A stretch of 64,000 nt of DNA. It comes from Pseudisothecium myosuroides (Eukaryota; Streptophyta; Bryopsida; Hypnales; Lembophyllaceae). Below, piece by piece: positions 34,278 to 46,228 of the stretch. The DNA is taken from assembly GCA_951799445.1 (NCBI GenBank), contig OX637288.1, forward strand, positions 2,730,501 through 2,794,500. The letters run 5' to 3'. A program made the position numbers and the translations under genes. Numbering within the stretch: the first letter of the stretch is position 1; every line of letters starts with the position of its first letter. The notes beneath the pieces are model-generated. The model was not told where the DNA came from. It saw nothing but the letters and a program-made list of their open reading frames with translations, and ran no database searches.

Positions 34278-37200
34278 TTACCGTGTCCTTCTCACACATA
34301 TCCGATGTTGGTTTACTTTTGTCAACGGCGAACTTGACATAGTCAGCACCAATTTTAAGCATTCATCCTTCTGACTATCACTCCACCAACGGGGCTGCTC
34401 TTCTGATGACTTCCAGCTGGGATCATTCTGCGCAACTGGCACTCTATACTGCATAGTAATCTTTACACTACTATTGGGACCTATCACTCCAGCTGCTGGC
34501 AAAACCTGCAACATAATCATTCATATACTCAAACCGGATTCAGAAATCTTAAGTACACTCGCTCCGAGATGCTTCTAGAATCTATTTCCCTTGTAAAATC
34601 TCAAGTATATTTCAGTAATCTTTCCTTATTTCAATTTCCTGACTTCATAGTCTATATGCAATCTCGACAAGCTCAGAAGGAATCCTCGTCTAATAAACAC
34701 CCACCTGAAGCCACTGGGGGAACCCATTGGCACCTCTCAAGATATTTGCTCTGTTGATTGAATTCCTGTTAGCTCTGTGATTTCCACAAGGGCAGTCCTC
34801 GCCAATATATAGTCCGTCACAACGAACCATGAAGGTAGTCCATGACCGCTTGCTATCGTTGGTGACAGTGAGATCTGCTTTTGAGTTCTCCAACACAATA
34901 GAGTTTCTGTTTACTCTAGTTTGGGGCATGACATTGGATTGCTCCAAAAAACTTAGCACTCTATGGTCATTCATCACGATGTCACCATATTCACGCCGCC
35001 TTGCTGCTTCATCCAGGACTGCTAAATCGACACCAAGAAGACACTGCACAGGCTTATGATCACTATCTAGTGCCTCCATGCAAGCATGGTATCTGCATGA
35101 CAAGAAAAAAGAAACATCAATGAGACCTGTAGAATAGAGACATTATGTATGCTGAAGTCTTGTAGTGGTCGTTGCTCAATCATACGCTTGATAGAAATCA
35201 AACAAACAACTATGAGTGTGCATGTTGAAATTACACGCACTGGACCCGTTTACCTTACTACTGTTGCTTGAGCAGGATGCGTTAACGAAGTCGATGTAGC
35301 ACTACTACTACCATCAAAGCTGTCACGAAAGACAACTCGGTCACAATAAGCTGGAACTCTCTTTTTCTCACTTGTATCATACACTGCAATATCAACAATC
35401 ACGAAAGCCATGATTAATATTGTCACAGCTAGAAAGAAAATCAATGAACGCAAAATACAGATTTTGTCACAAGCATAGATAGATCAAAAACTCACCTTGA
35501 GTTCCACGATCAAACTTGTATGTCGGAGGAAATGATATGCCAGCTTCTCGCATGCCAGGGAAGGTCCTACCACTGGTCATCTCAATCCTTAACTGATCCT
35601 TCATGAGAAGCATATCATAGCGTTTTTCATTGATCCACCTAATCGCTTGTTCATATGCCGTGTCAATTCTGTAATTGAAGTCTCCAAACCATACGAGAAT
35701 GTCTGTATCTGACAGCTCAGGCATTGTCACCTCAGGTGTGAACTCTTGTTCCTGCACAAAAGCTCAACAGTTTCAACCTCCCGGCAACAAAAATGTAACA
35801 AACTTTGAAGTTTATTTTGACAGTCAGGACTCGACTTACCGTGTACAAAGAAATATCTCCTTCTACCATGCTTTCTTGGCTGTCTGCATTGTACGAAAAT
35901 CTTCGACTATGCCCACGAAGCAACATCGAGCCTGCCTCATTCACGAAGATAAACAAATTAGAGCATTTCCGTTGACACAGTAGCAGATTTTACAGCATGT
36001 ATTAGTTACTGAAAAAAACAATGAAATAAATATTTGGAGAAAGGTGTAAATACTTTAGATTTCCAAAGAAGATTGGTACACACCTCCACCACCAAAAGCC
36101 ACAGTGCTTGGCTTAGGCCCAAAGGTCATCTGATTATAACAGTAATCAAAATCCGAGTTTCTACTCGAAACTTTTTCCATATGTGCAGCAAAATGACTGT
36201 TCACGAGACAAATTGTCCTCCGAAATGCAGATAGTTTGACACCAACTGCTCCCTGATTAACAAAAATACAAATACCTCTTAGTAAGGAATTTTCAAGACT
36301 CCACATACAACCAAAACTTGGACATAGTAACTTCAACAAGCATTTACGATCTACATGAACCCAAAACTTGTAACCACGGGTTAGGTACTTAAAAGAAAAA
36401 CAACGTGAAACCGTACCTTGTTACCAAAAGTTCGCCCAAATCCGCAAGGAACCGCTGCAGCGTCCACGTCTCCAACAAATTGCCGGATATTTCTCTTTAC
36501 CCTGTACATCAAAGCCAAGTTGGCGACATCAGGTATCTAACTAGTACTGTTATCAAGAAAATGCCATGAAATAATAACGAGACCTGAATACCCAAAGAGA
36601 GGTTACTACTTTTACGATATTGCATCCAAGCAAGTAGAGAGAACAGAGAAAATAAAACGAGGAAAAATTAAGGTCAACAACTTCATTAAGCGAGAAGTCT
36701 ACCAATCAACTCAATACGACGAAAATGGAGTGAAAAGTTTCCAAATTAAAGGACTCACCAAACTCCAACAAGGAGTCCAGCCAGCTGTCGGTCCCCAATC
36801 CGCTCAAAATCTTTCCCCTCCCCAATGACAGACCCGATGTTATCCAGCCACCATTGCCCGTTTGCACTTCCCTTTTCCAGAAGTCCCACCCCCACCTGCA
36901 TAAAATACTCAACCCCTTCATTGATGCACTTACTAGATCGAAAGAATTAATAATCTTTCACCTATGCGATCACTGGGGCGGGGCAAGTAGCTTCAAGAAA
37001 TGAACGAATGAGTGTGCAAGTTACTAGAGGTTGTAAACTCACAGTCTCTTTCACGGCAGCCAAACCTATAGAACCTGCTCCCATTTCCATCTCTTGCAGT
37101 CCAATACATACCAAGCTAGCATCAGCTGCAGGCTCCTCCAGCCAGACTCGGAGAGCTTCAGGAGAAGCTTTCTCTTGGCTTACGTTCCAAGTTCCAGCAA

Positions 37201-40200
37201 AGATCCTTAGGAGGCCACGGAACAAAAAGCTTTCAGTTCTAGATGGCACGAAATAAGATGGTCATGAGAATATTATATTAAAAAGACTAAAAAAGATGCT
37301 TCTCAAGTACTCGTTTCAACTGTAAATTCCAGAGAGTGGTCGCAAGATCAGGTCAATGGCATTAGGCCATACCTGAGGTGGCGCTTCTGTGTGAACTTAT
37401 CAGAACGTTTGGAGAGCTCCTCTTGGATGAGGGTATCTAGAGTACTTAAGGATGCCACATGCCAACCTAGGATTCCACCATCTCCTGAAAGATTAAATAC
37501 ATAATTACCACCCTTCGCCATGTGTGAAACAGATGTAGTCTGGGCACCCCAACATCCCAAGGACCTGCCACTCCTGCTTGCTAACACCTGCAATACAGAT
37601 AAGCTCAGCACGTGAGTTCAAGTCATGACTTAGTCCTTCCTCAATCCTTTCTAAAAGATTAAGCACTTCATAGAGGCACGTCAGCATTGTATATTAACAT
37701 AGCCCTGACTCACAACATGACCGATCTCTGCGTCAGAAAACAGTTCTACATAATATCATAACATAAAAACATAATCTGTTCTTATTATCAACAGGACGTA
37801 GAACCATAATTCACTTCAAAAGGAGCTAAACAATGAATCGGAGAGTTACAGATGAATAATTCACCTCGATCCTTCCATTGGCAAATCCCACCCACAACCG
37901 ACTTCCAACAGCTAGCAAACACTTCACTGTCACTGGGGTAAGCAGCACCTCACGTTGGCGATTGCCTTCACTATTCCACTGTACAAGTTGACCATTACCA
38001 AAACCACCCCAAACGGTACCATCTTCTGAGACAGCTAATGTTTCCAAACGCCTGGCTTCCTCTTGCCCCAATCTGTCTGCTGCTCGACGAACAGCGTCCG
38101 CTGCACCCATGAATGCAATTCTAGATCGTTGCAACCAGCCCATGCTCTTTTCTTTCCTCAACAATTTTTCGTCTAACAAGGATTCAGGGCTTTGTGCAAA
38201 TTCTGGACTTGGCAAGTTGGTTTGCGCTTCAAAAGAATAAACAATTTCTCGTGTTCGTGCATCCCTGCAAACGGAAAACAAGACTTAACCTCAATAGTAA
38301 ACGCACATATTAAAAGAGACGGAAAAGTCATTGGTAGCAGCAAAAGGGTTCGAAGGCAAAGCCCTTTGAAAATATGGCAATAGAATGGATGTCCAGTTAC
38401 CATAGTGTTATGAAATAGATGCCTGCACACCAAACCCGCCCAGCGGAATGTTCAGCCAAAAGAACGCGCACTTCTGTTTGCGACAAATTGTTACCCCCCA
38501 AAGGTCCACGAACGAGCACAAACGATTTGGCCAGAGCATCGCCAACTTCAGGATAGCCCTCGGCAGCTCTTTGCAAAGAACGGGATGTCGCTTCGCAAGG
38601 CCAAGCCTTGATTTGTCCATTCTCTGACCCCGTCCAGAGCTCACCTGCATAGAGAAAACCCAAGGTATGCAAATTAACATTAAATAATTTCTGTTTGCCT
38701 TCTTGGACTGCGATGAAGAAATGTCAAAATATTGAACATGGCTTTGAAGACCCTATACAATGAGCAAATCCGAATGCACTTGCATGCCTAATATAGGAAC
38801 TGCTCTTCTGCAACACACAACAATCCCATATGCCAAGGAATCAACAGAAATTTTTAAATTTCATCATTTTTGATGACAACATCCACGAGAAAAAAAGACC
38901 ATTCAAATGCATCTGGACTCACCATATGACGTGATTGTGATGGCAGTCACCGGTGCTTGATGTGCATCCCAGACCAAAGTATGATCAATTGGATCTCTTT
39001 TCTGAGGGTCTCCACTACGAATGTCGAGAGGCCAAGCTCTCACCTTGCCATCTCTATGACCAGTCCAGACGACTTGATTGCCAGTGTCCATAGCCAGACA
39101 TAGAGTGGGCCCTGAGGGAAGAACAGTATAACTAGCAGCGTCCTCATCTCCAAGGGGATTATTACCACCTTCGCTGCAACTGCTGCAAGCAGCCTCTATG
39201 TCCCAGACCTTCAGCCCGTGATCAAAGGCTGCCCATACAGAAGTGTCAGTGCACATTATCGTCCGTATTGATTGATTCACTTCCTTGAGTTTCAATGGAC
39301 GAGGACGGAGTTCCAAGGCAACCGGGTTCCCCGCATGGAAGATTTCCCTCGTCGGTGCTCGATAAACACCCCTTCCTCCTCCAGCAGCCAGAAACTCGAG
39401 TTTCTGCCTTCCGCTACTTGATGAACTAGCCCAAGAAGAAGACTGAGATTCAGGCAGATTCGGGGGTGGCTTATTGGGAGGCACCCTCTTCGGGTTTGAG
39501 TTCGCAGACAAAGCATCCTTTTCTGTCCCAAAGAAAGCATCCTTCTCTGTCACACTAACTCCACTTCCAGCCTGCTCACTGCTGATGAAAAACCCTCGGT
39601 CCTCATTCCCATACCCTGTCCTTTCAGAGAAAGCGATCGATGACCAATCCACAGCATTCCCTGCATCCTCCGAAGTCGGTGATTCGGCAATGGGAAGATC
39701 TTCTGAAAGGGCATCCTTGAACGAGCCTTCCTCATGAAAAGACGACCACGTTTGAGCACTCTTCGAGGAAACCTCTGCCTGACTGAAGGGGTTATTGTCA
39801 TCGAAGAGAAACGAATCATCTTTGGAGCTCGCTCTCGTGTTCACTGAGAAACTCGAGTCCAAGAACCCAGGTCCCGACCAAGCACCTCCCCCATCAGAAG
39901 AAGAATCCACAAACGGGTTCACGGCTGCCTGATGCCAGGGTCACACAGGCAAGTGAGCCAGACTAGCAGACATTGAAGAGGTAAAAAGTAATTCTTGCAA
40001 ACTGGAGGGACAAGAAACAGTGCACATGATGATTGCCTAACCATAACCTCGATCTCCACCAGTGAAGAAACTCAATTTGAAAATGCCAGTTCATGGTACA
40101 CCAAAAGCTGCAAATTTGGAATGCACTATCAGTTTGGTTGTATAAATCAAACATAAAAACTCAAAGCCGTCACTTGTTTTTTACAAAGTCTCACCTGTTG

Positions 40201-40590
40201 AAAGCCAGTTGTGTTCTGTGTGGCTACCCCTTGAGACACCCCTGCAGGCACACTTCCTGTCAGTAAATCCATTCCGACCCCATGCTCCGATGCTGGAAAA
40301 CCAACCGCGTTGTTGGCATTCCCTGTCACCGGCTCAAACGGGTCCACGTTCGAAGTTGTTGTTGTTGCAGTGAACAGTCCCTCGAATCCAAACGGATCCT
40401 TCGGTGTGGCTGAAATGTAAAGCTCGTCTGTCGTCCAACTGAACGGATCGCCATCCTGGGTAGCAGGAGCATGATTTTCTCCCGAGCTTTGGTCATCCAT
40501 CCCGAAATCAATCAAGGGTGGCTCGGCGGCAGCAGAAGCTCCACCCGATGATGAGCCACCTTTCGGCATCCCTGACGTGCCGGAATGCAT
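34278..40590 (-). CDS. Type II inositol-polyphosphate 5-phosphatase with N-terminal WD40 repeats (FRA3/5PTase12-14 class)
   Basis: The enzyme would remove the 5-phosphate from inositol phosphates or phosphoinositides. Fourteen exons, all with GT-AG introns and compatible phases: 40195-40590, 38923-39928, 38401-38644, 37865-38264, 37373-37587, 37043-37238, 36759-36895, 36417-36501, 36084-36252, 35840-35931, 35496-35751, 35254-35383, 34705-35092, 34278-34505; 1,313 codons. Residues 1-350 are a low-complexity Ser/Pro/Gly leader. About six WD40-like blades follow (VWTGHRDGKVRAW, LWTGSENGQIKAW, VWGGFGNGQLVQW). The catalytic domain begins with AGTWNVSQE near 775 and holds WFGDFNYRI (about 1,003), FPPTYKFDRGT and RVPAYCDRV (about 1,076). 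The C terminus (WWSDSQKDECLKLVLTMSSS) is family-like. Arabidopsis FRA3 affects fibre cell walls and actin; the role here is inferred. Confidence 0.93.
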
Positions 40591-41520
40591 TGTCCTCTTC
40601 TAATTCTAAAATCCGAGAGAATTCAACCCGCATTCACTTGGAAGGCTTGTATCCTAACGACTACCGATCCTCATCCGTGACCAGCTGTTACATGACCGAG
40701 TGCCACGCTTCAATCAAAATCAATTAGGTCATTTTCGTATCCATCCGCACCAGCTCTTTCGCACATTTGATCGCAGTCACTCTGCCTCTCTGATCCGATC
40801 AACTGCTCACAGTGCGAGGAAGTCCGCATCTTCATCGCTACAAAACGCTTCTCCTCCAGCAACATGCACACCTGACCTAACTTCCTAAAATCAGTGAGAA
40901 CTCGACAAAAGCTCTCTCTGATCAAAATCTGTCATTAACTAACGGATACTAATACTACGAGGACTTCATTCTTATTCCCTCCACGACCAAACAGGAGTGT
41001 TCGAAAACATCAACTAACGAATCCAAAATCCAAACCTTTCTTATACCGACAGTCGCCAACACACAAGACACGAATTCAAAATTGCAACCCCAGACAAATT
41101 AAATCACTCCGCACCGCACGTTTCTTCAAGCCTTCCGATTCAACCCGCTCAATCAAACACTGAATGCGTCCCTGGAACCCTCCACTCCCCCCTCCGAAAC
41201 CCTAAATCCTCGCTCTACACCAATCCTGCACCAAATCCCACCACAACCCAAATCAACACCTTGGCAACAACAACAACTTCTCCACTCTCCACACGACGGC
41301 GCCCACATCACACAAAGAATACCAACGCTGCTTCTCATTCTTTCACCAAAAAAACGCAGAAAAAACGGTACCCACAATTCCTTCCCCAATCTTTCACCGA
41401 TTTTCTTCCAATCATCCCACAATGTGAGTAGCAATGTGGCGATTGAACGCCCTTCTTCACCCCCGAGTTTGAACAACAGAACTCACGGAGAATGCTCACA
41501 TTCAAAGCTTGACGTGAATG
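40591..41520 (-). promoter_or_regulatory. Promoter and 5' leader of the phosphatase gene
   Basis: The start region is followed upstream by about 900 bp of pyrimidine-rich (on the plus strand), less AT-rich DNA. It contains a telo-box CGAAACCCTAAATCC at about 41,196. Beyond 41,600 the sequence becomes T-rich with a TGTGTTTGTGTG stretch. A minus-strand open frame at 41,153-41,476 lacks an ATG start and is not called. Confidence 0.4.
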
Positions 41521-41818
41521 CAGGGCGTACCCGACGATGGAGCGGGAGATGCCTTCACTGACAGTGTGGTCGTCTGTGATCCTTCAATGCAGATGTCGGA
41601 ATTGGCTTGTGTGTTTGTGTGTTTGTGTGTCCTTGTGTCGGATGGACTAATAATGGCACTCCAGTTCAGTACGTTCTCTATCTTGAGCATTTTAGTATTT
41701 TTTTTGTGTTTGAGTGTTCGGTGGCCGTTGTGCAAGCATGCCGCCCTTTCCAACGACTTGTTCGGGTTTGTTGGGTTTTGTTTTTTTAAATTTTAGGAAG
41801 TGCTGGGATGGCGATCAC

Positions 41819-42655
41819 TTAACCCCTAAATGCCCAAGGCCTGTTTTGAGCTTCCTGGAATTTGTTCTAAATTGAACAAAATGACAACATTTTGATAAGT
41901 TGTATCAATTTTTTTTTGAATTGTAACCGTACAAATTCAAACTAGACATGTTAGAGATCTCGTAGGAAAAGAAAACACAACAATATCACTTATAAAGTGA
42001 AAGATTATAACGTTTGACCATGAGGGTGCTAAAATTGCAAAAATCTTTCAATCTTCTTTACACAAGTCGAATCTAATAAGTTGGTGACCAAAAAAATATG
42101 AGGTTAAAGGGCCTAACATGTATAACCCCAATCAATTTGTGGTTTCTTAAAATCTACTCTACAGTTTTTTTAAATGAATTTTGAATGTGATTTTTTCTCC
42201 AAGATCTAGTGTATTTGAGCATTAGAGGATTTTTGAGGCCTCCAAGAGACCGCGAGTTATCTGGCCCTGGGAACTCTGGGAACACGCTGGGAACAGTAAT
42301 CTGACGTGGTCACGCGAGTGCCACGTCAGAAAATAATAAAAAAATTAATTTTTTAATATTTTTTTCAAATATATATATATAATATTTTTTAAAAAATTTA
42401 ATAATATTTTAATATTTTTTAAGAGCTCTCAACACTATGGGAAGTCAAGATTGCACTAGGTACCCTTGCACAAAATCGTGAATAGAAAAATCACTATCAT
42501 TTATTTTCAAGATCGGATTTGCAATGCTAAAACTAGACTTCAAGAAGAACTTTCTAAAAATATAAAGTACTAAAAATAGCAATTTGGTTAGGCTTTATTT
42601 AACCTGGAAGTTTTGCAAACACCAGATTCTGGTGCCTTGGGCAGTTAGGGGTTAA
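41819..42655. mobile_element. TTAA-target element, CCCCTAAATGCCC subtype
   Basis: TTAA lies at both edges (41819-41822, 42652-42655). Ends are CCCCTAAATGCCCAAGGC and the inverse of GCCTTGGGCAGTTAGGGG. It is the same subtype as 51,190-51,836 in the opposite orientation (shared ACTAGACTTCAAGAAG). An AT-rich insertion with a GC-rich head occupies about 42,240-42,430 and is missing from the other copy. Confidence 0.75.
42300..42330. promoter_or_regulatory. Palindrome with two ACGTGG/CCACGT cores
   Basis: TCTGACGTGG (42300-42309) and CCACGTCAGA (42321-42330) are exact inverses around an 11-bp loop. TGACGTGG is the bZIP-type hybrid G/C-box. Three TGGGAAC words precede it. It lies inside a mobile element, so a regulatory role is unproven. 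Confidence 0.4.
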
Positions 42656-42669
42656 AATTTGGTGAAGCA

Positions 42670-43221
42670 TTAGGGCCGCTTTACACCTAGAGGCCGGGCC
42701 AATTCTCTTCCAGGCTGATTGCACATAATTTCAGCCCGTTTTGGACTAAAGGTCGGCCTCAACTACTCATTAGAATAAAATTATAGTGGGGGCCAATTCT
42801 CCCTTATGTAAAGGCCTTGAGGCCAAGAAGCCAGGCCGATTCAGCAAAAACATGAAAATTTCAGCCCATTTCTCTCATTTTTCAGGGCCGCTTTACACCT
42901 AAAGGCTGGGCCAATTCCCCTTGAGGCCAATTGCACAAATCCAATGAATCCGGTTTGTTGAAAAAAATAATATTTTACAAAATAAGTTTATTTAATTGAA
43001 ATCTGAAATTGGCCTCCCATTCTTTGTACACTCAATTCACCAAGCTCAGGCCATGTCAGATCATGTCTTTTTTGAATAAAAAATTCATTCCACCAAATTG
43101 GCCTGGCCTCTAGGTGTAAAGGGGTTGGGGCTAATTTGAGCCTTTTGTCCAATCATAGGTGAAGATTCTTGGCCTCTGACACAGCAAATTGGCCCGGCCT
43201 CTAAGTGTAAAGTGGCCCTTA
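42670..43221. mobile_element. PIF/Harbinger-like MITE
   Basis: TTA is duplicated at both edges. Ends GGGCCGCTTTACACCTAGAG and the inverse of CTCTAAGTGTAAAGTGGCCC match over about 32 bp with two mismatches. GGG/GGC starts and TTA targets are typical of PIF/Harbinger (Tourist) elements. The end sequence recurs internally, at 42,892 and inverted near 43,100, suggesting a nested or duplicated terminus. The element splits a segment that is contiguous at 33,225. Confidence 0.8.
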
Positions 43222-43359
43222 GAGTTAATCATAAAGTGTGTGTGGTAAGTGACCAGGCGCTGGAGTTTGTAAAAAACATGGGATAAAATTCTTTGAAGTA
43301 TCCAAACTAGTTAAACCTTTTTCTAACACCCATTTTACAAATTGGGGTTCATTTTGCGA

Positions 43360-44283
43360 TTAACCCCTAAAGGACCAGCATGTGTTTTTTGGCCGTATAG
43401 AAATTTTGGGCAGGTCCATGTGACTAGAGATTTCCATATTTAAAGCTGAAATTTTAATAGAAGGTGGGCGCGAGAAATATCTTTCATATGCACTAAATTT
43501 CAGGACATTTGGAAATGGGAGTCAAAAGTTATGGCCAAATTTGTTACTTTTTTTTTTGTAACTGGGCAGTCCGGCAGCAAGAAAAATTTGGCAAAAATTT
43601 GATTTTAAAAAAAAAAAAAAAAAATTCTTGTAGATTATATTTTTGTCTATCTAGAAAGCTTTGACTCATTTCATTTGGATTTGTTATGAGAAAGTTATGG
43701 ACATTCTTGTTTTTCGGGTAGTTAGAACATCTTCTTGAAAAAAATAACTTGTAGGATTCATTTCTAAATGCTATTTCTGCAATTTTTCAAAAAAATAAAT
43801 TCTCATGGTTTAGTTTACTTGCTAGAAAAATCTCACCATTGGAATTAGTGTATTTTAATTCCATCTAAAATATATTAATGTTTTAGATTTTCCTTCTATC
43901 TCGTACCTACTTCTACTTAATAATTTGTTTAGGAATGATAATTAAGTTTTTTTGAATATTTATTTTTTCCCTATAATCTCAACTCAACTCTCCACTATAA
44001 AAATTTAAAGCACAAAACTCTGTAGTGCAAAAATTTTAAGTGAAAAATGTTTAAAGTCAAAAAATCTAGTCCCGCAATGTGCTGAAATACTTGTTTTTTC
44101 CACTTTAAACGCAGATATCTTGCAATCTGAGCGGTCAAAAATTTTGAATTTTTTTCCACACATTCTCATACTAGTTAGGTGTAAGATCCTACGGTTAGAT
44201 GTGCAAAAAAAACATTTTTCATTTTTTTTTTACTCTTTGCTATAGAAATGGCAGTTTTGATGCCTTGGGCCTTTATGGGTTAA
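43360..44283. mobile_element. TTAA-target element, subfamily I
   Basis: TTAA lies at 43360-43363 and 44280-44283. Ends are CCCCTAAAGGACC and the inverse of GGGCCTTTATGGG. Internal AGCTTTGACTCATTTCATTT and GAGAAAGTTATGGACA are shared with 27,266-28,198 (opposite strand) and 56,934-57,847 (same strand). No transposase frame. Confidence 0.75.
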
Positions 44284-45195
44284 CTCTATTGTATTTCTAC
44301 ATTCATTCATCTATTGGACCAAAATTCTTTTTTCAAATATATCCATGCACTTTATCATCCAAATTTGGCCAATTCATCCACATTTTAATTAGAAATGAAA
44401 AAATTCAGGCAATAAAAGACTACTTTTATTTAGCTAAAAGCAAAAATTTATTCTCAAATGGTGTAATCTAGTCCCAAAGAAAAGGATTGATTTGGCTTAA
44501 TGGTAAAAAAATCAATTCAATTTTACATTGATAAGTTGAATGAGCCTTCTATCTTGCCCAAGTTTTTAGTTTAATTTTGAAGCATGGGGCTTGTGATTGC
44601 TTTTTCAAACCTCACAACCTATTTGCTCTAGAAGCTCCCATTTTACAACTCTATGTGCATGAAATTTCTTTAATTTGTTTTTCAAAGATGAAATCGCATC
44701 TTTTCTAGAAGGAAACATTTCAAATGTTTTTGTGATCATTTGAAATTATTATAAATTTTTGAATAAAAAGAGAAAAATAAGTCATATCAAACCAAAATGC
44801 ACTTAAAATATTTGAAATTTTTACTATATATATTATAGTATAGAGTATCATAATAATAAAATTATTGTCTCACACTAAACTTAGAAAATCAACAAATCAT
44901 GGCTATAGGCTAAAACTTCAAAATGTGTGAAAATGTTTGAATTATAGAAGTACTTTATAGTATATTACATTACAAGATATAATTTTTTTCAAAGTAGTCT
45001 AATATTTAGAAGTGTGGTAATAGATCCTCGCCTTCAAATTTCATTAGAATGATTATTTGTGGAAATTTTTTAAAATCTTAAAGTAGAGTGAAAATTAGAT
45101 TTTAGAAGTTTTAGCTTGTTAGTCTTGCTCGAAAACAAAAGAAATCATTTTGAAAGTAAAAATCAAGTTCAAAGGAAAAAAAGCTCAAAATATCA
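44284..45195. other. AT-rich repeat-derived intergenic
   Basis: No gene seen. Stretches around 44,700-45,180 are reverse-complement relatives of 49,750-50,160, suggesting fragments of the same element family. Confidence 0.4.
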
Positions 45196-45419
45196 CTATA
45201 AGAAAACTGTCTCTTAGTGACATTTAATATAACAATCAATGTCTAAGTTGACGGATTTTAGGTGAGTAGGTGACGTCGAATATAACAATCCCTATTTTTA
45301 AGTCAGCAATGGCGTCCAATCTTGATGTTACATGGGACTTAAAAATACGAGTTGTTATATTCGATGTCACCTAAAATCCGCAAACTTAGACATCAAAAAA
45401 CTACGATTTCTTATAGTAT
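45196..45419. mobile_element. Hairpin MITE with CACTATAAGAAA end
   Basis: Begins CACTATAAGAAAACTG and ends in TTTCTTATAGT. Arms pair through GGATTTTAGGTGA against TCACCTAAAATCC and GAATATAACAA against TTGTTATATTC. The terminal CACTA word suggests derivation from an En/Spm (CACTA) element. The target duplication is not clear. Confidence 0.55.
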
Positions 45420-45664
45420 ATTGAACTGCACTATGTAAGTGTAGGCCGTTTTTTCATAGACTAGTACATAAAGTCAAATAACAAGTAATTTAATTTGAAT
45501 TTAAGTTGGTAATATAGATAGAGCAAAAATAAGGTTGCAAACTAAAATCTAGATAAAAATCATCCATCCTTCAATATTAAGAAAAGATTGTGTGACCATT
45601 TAAAGGACACATTTAGTTTTGGGCATCTTCTCAAGGTTATAAGCATCTACATTTGCACTTCAAA

Positions 45665-46228
45665 TTAACCCCTTAAGGACCACGAGTGTAGATTTGAACA
45701 ATGAATGAATGGAAACACATCCCAACTCACATAAATGCATTTTTTCATCCATCAATTTTTTATGAAGATTCTTGTGTTAAGTTCTTTAACATTTGTATGG
45801 TAAAGATTATGAAGATTTTGCTTGCAACTTTTTAGATATTCTACAATTCAAAAGAAACTGGTAGACCTAGCCTCAAAAACTAACTTTTCGGTTTAAAAAT
45901 TGACCTTTCAAAAATAAAATAAAAATCTTTAAAAATAACTATAATTAGAACTTAACATTTTAAACTTATAGAAAAAAATTCTTGTAAAAATGATAAATAT
46001 TTAATCTACAATTGATTTTAGAGGGAATTTTGAATTTTTGGCTTCAAATTTTATTGTAAAATATTGGTTTGTGTGTTTGTTGATATAACTGTGTGGATGT
46101 GATTTATAAATCATATTTTACAACTTTTTTTTGAAAGTCATCATAAAAATATTGTTCTAAGTTGCATTTTATAATAGATCTTCACAATTTTAGAAATCTA
46201 GACAATCCCCTGGTCCTTTAGGGATTAA
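45665..46228. mobile_element. TTAA-target element, short copy
   Basis: TTAA at 45665-45668 and 46225-46228. Ends CCCCTTAAGGACCAC and the inverse of TGGTCCTTTAGGGA. 556 bp between the targets, AT-rich, no coding capacity. Confidence 0.65.

Noticed and set aside
41153..41476. 107-codon minus-strand frame upstream of the phosphatase start
   Set aside because: It begins at a TTG, has no ATG in a useful place and lies in the leader or promoter region.
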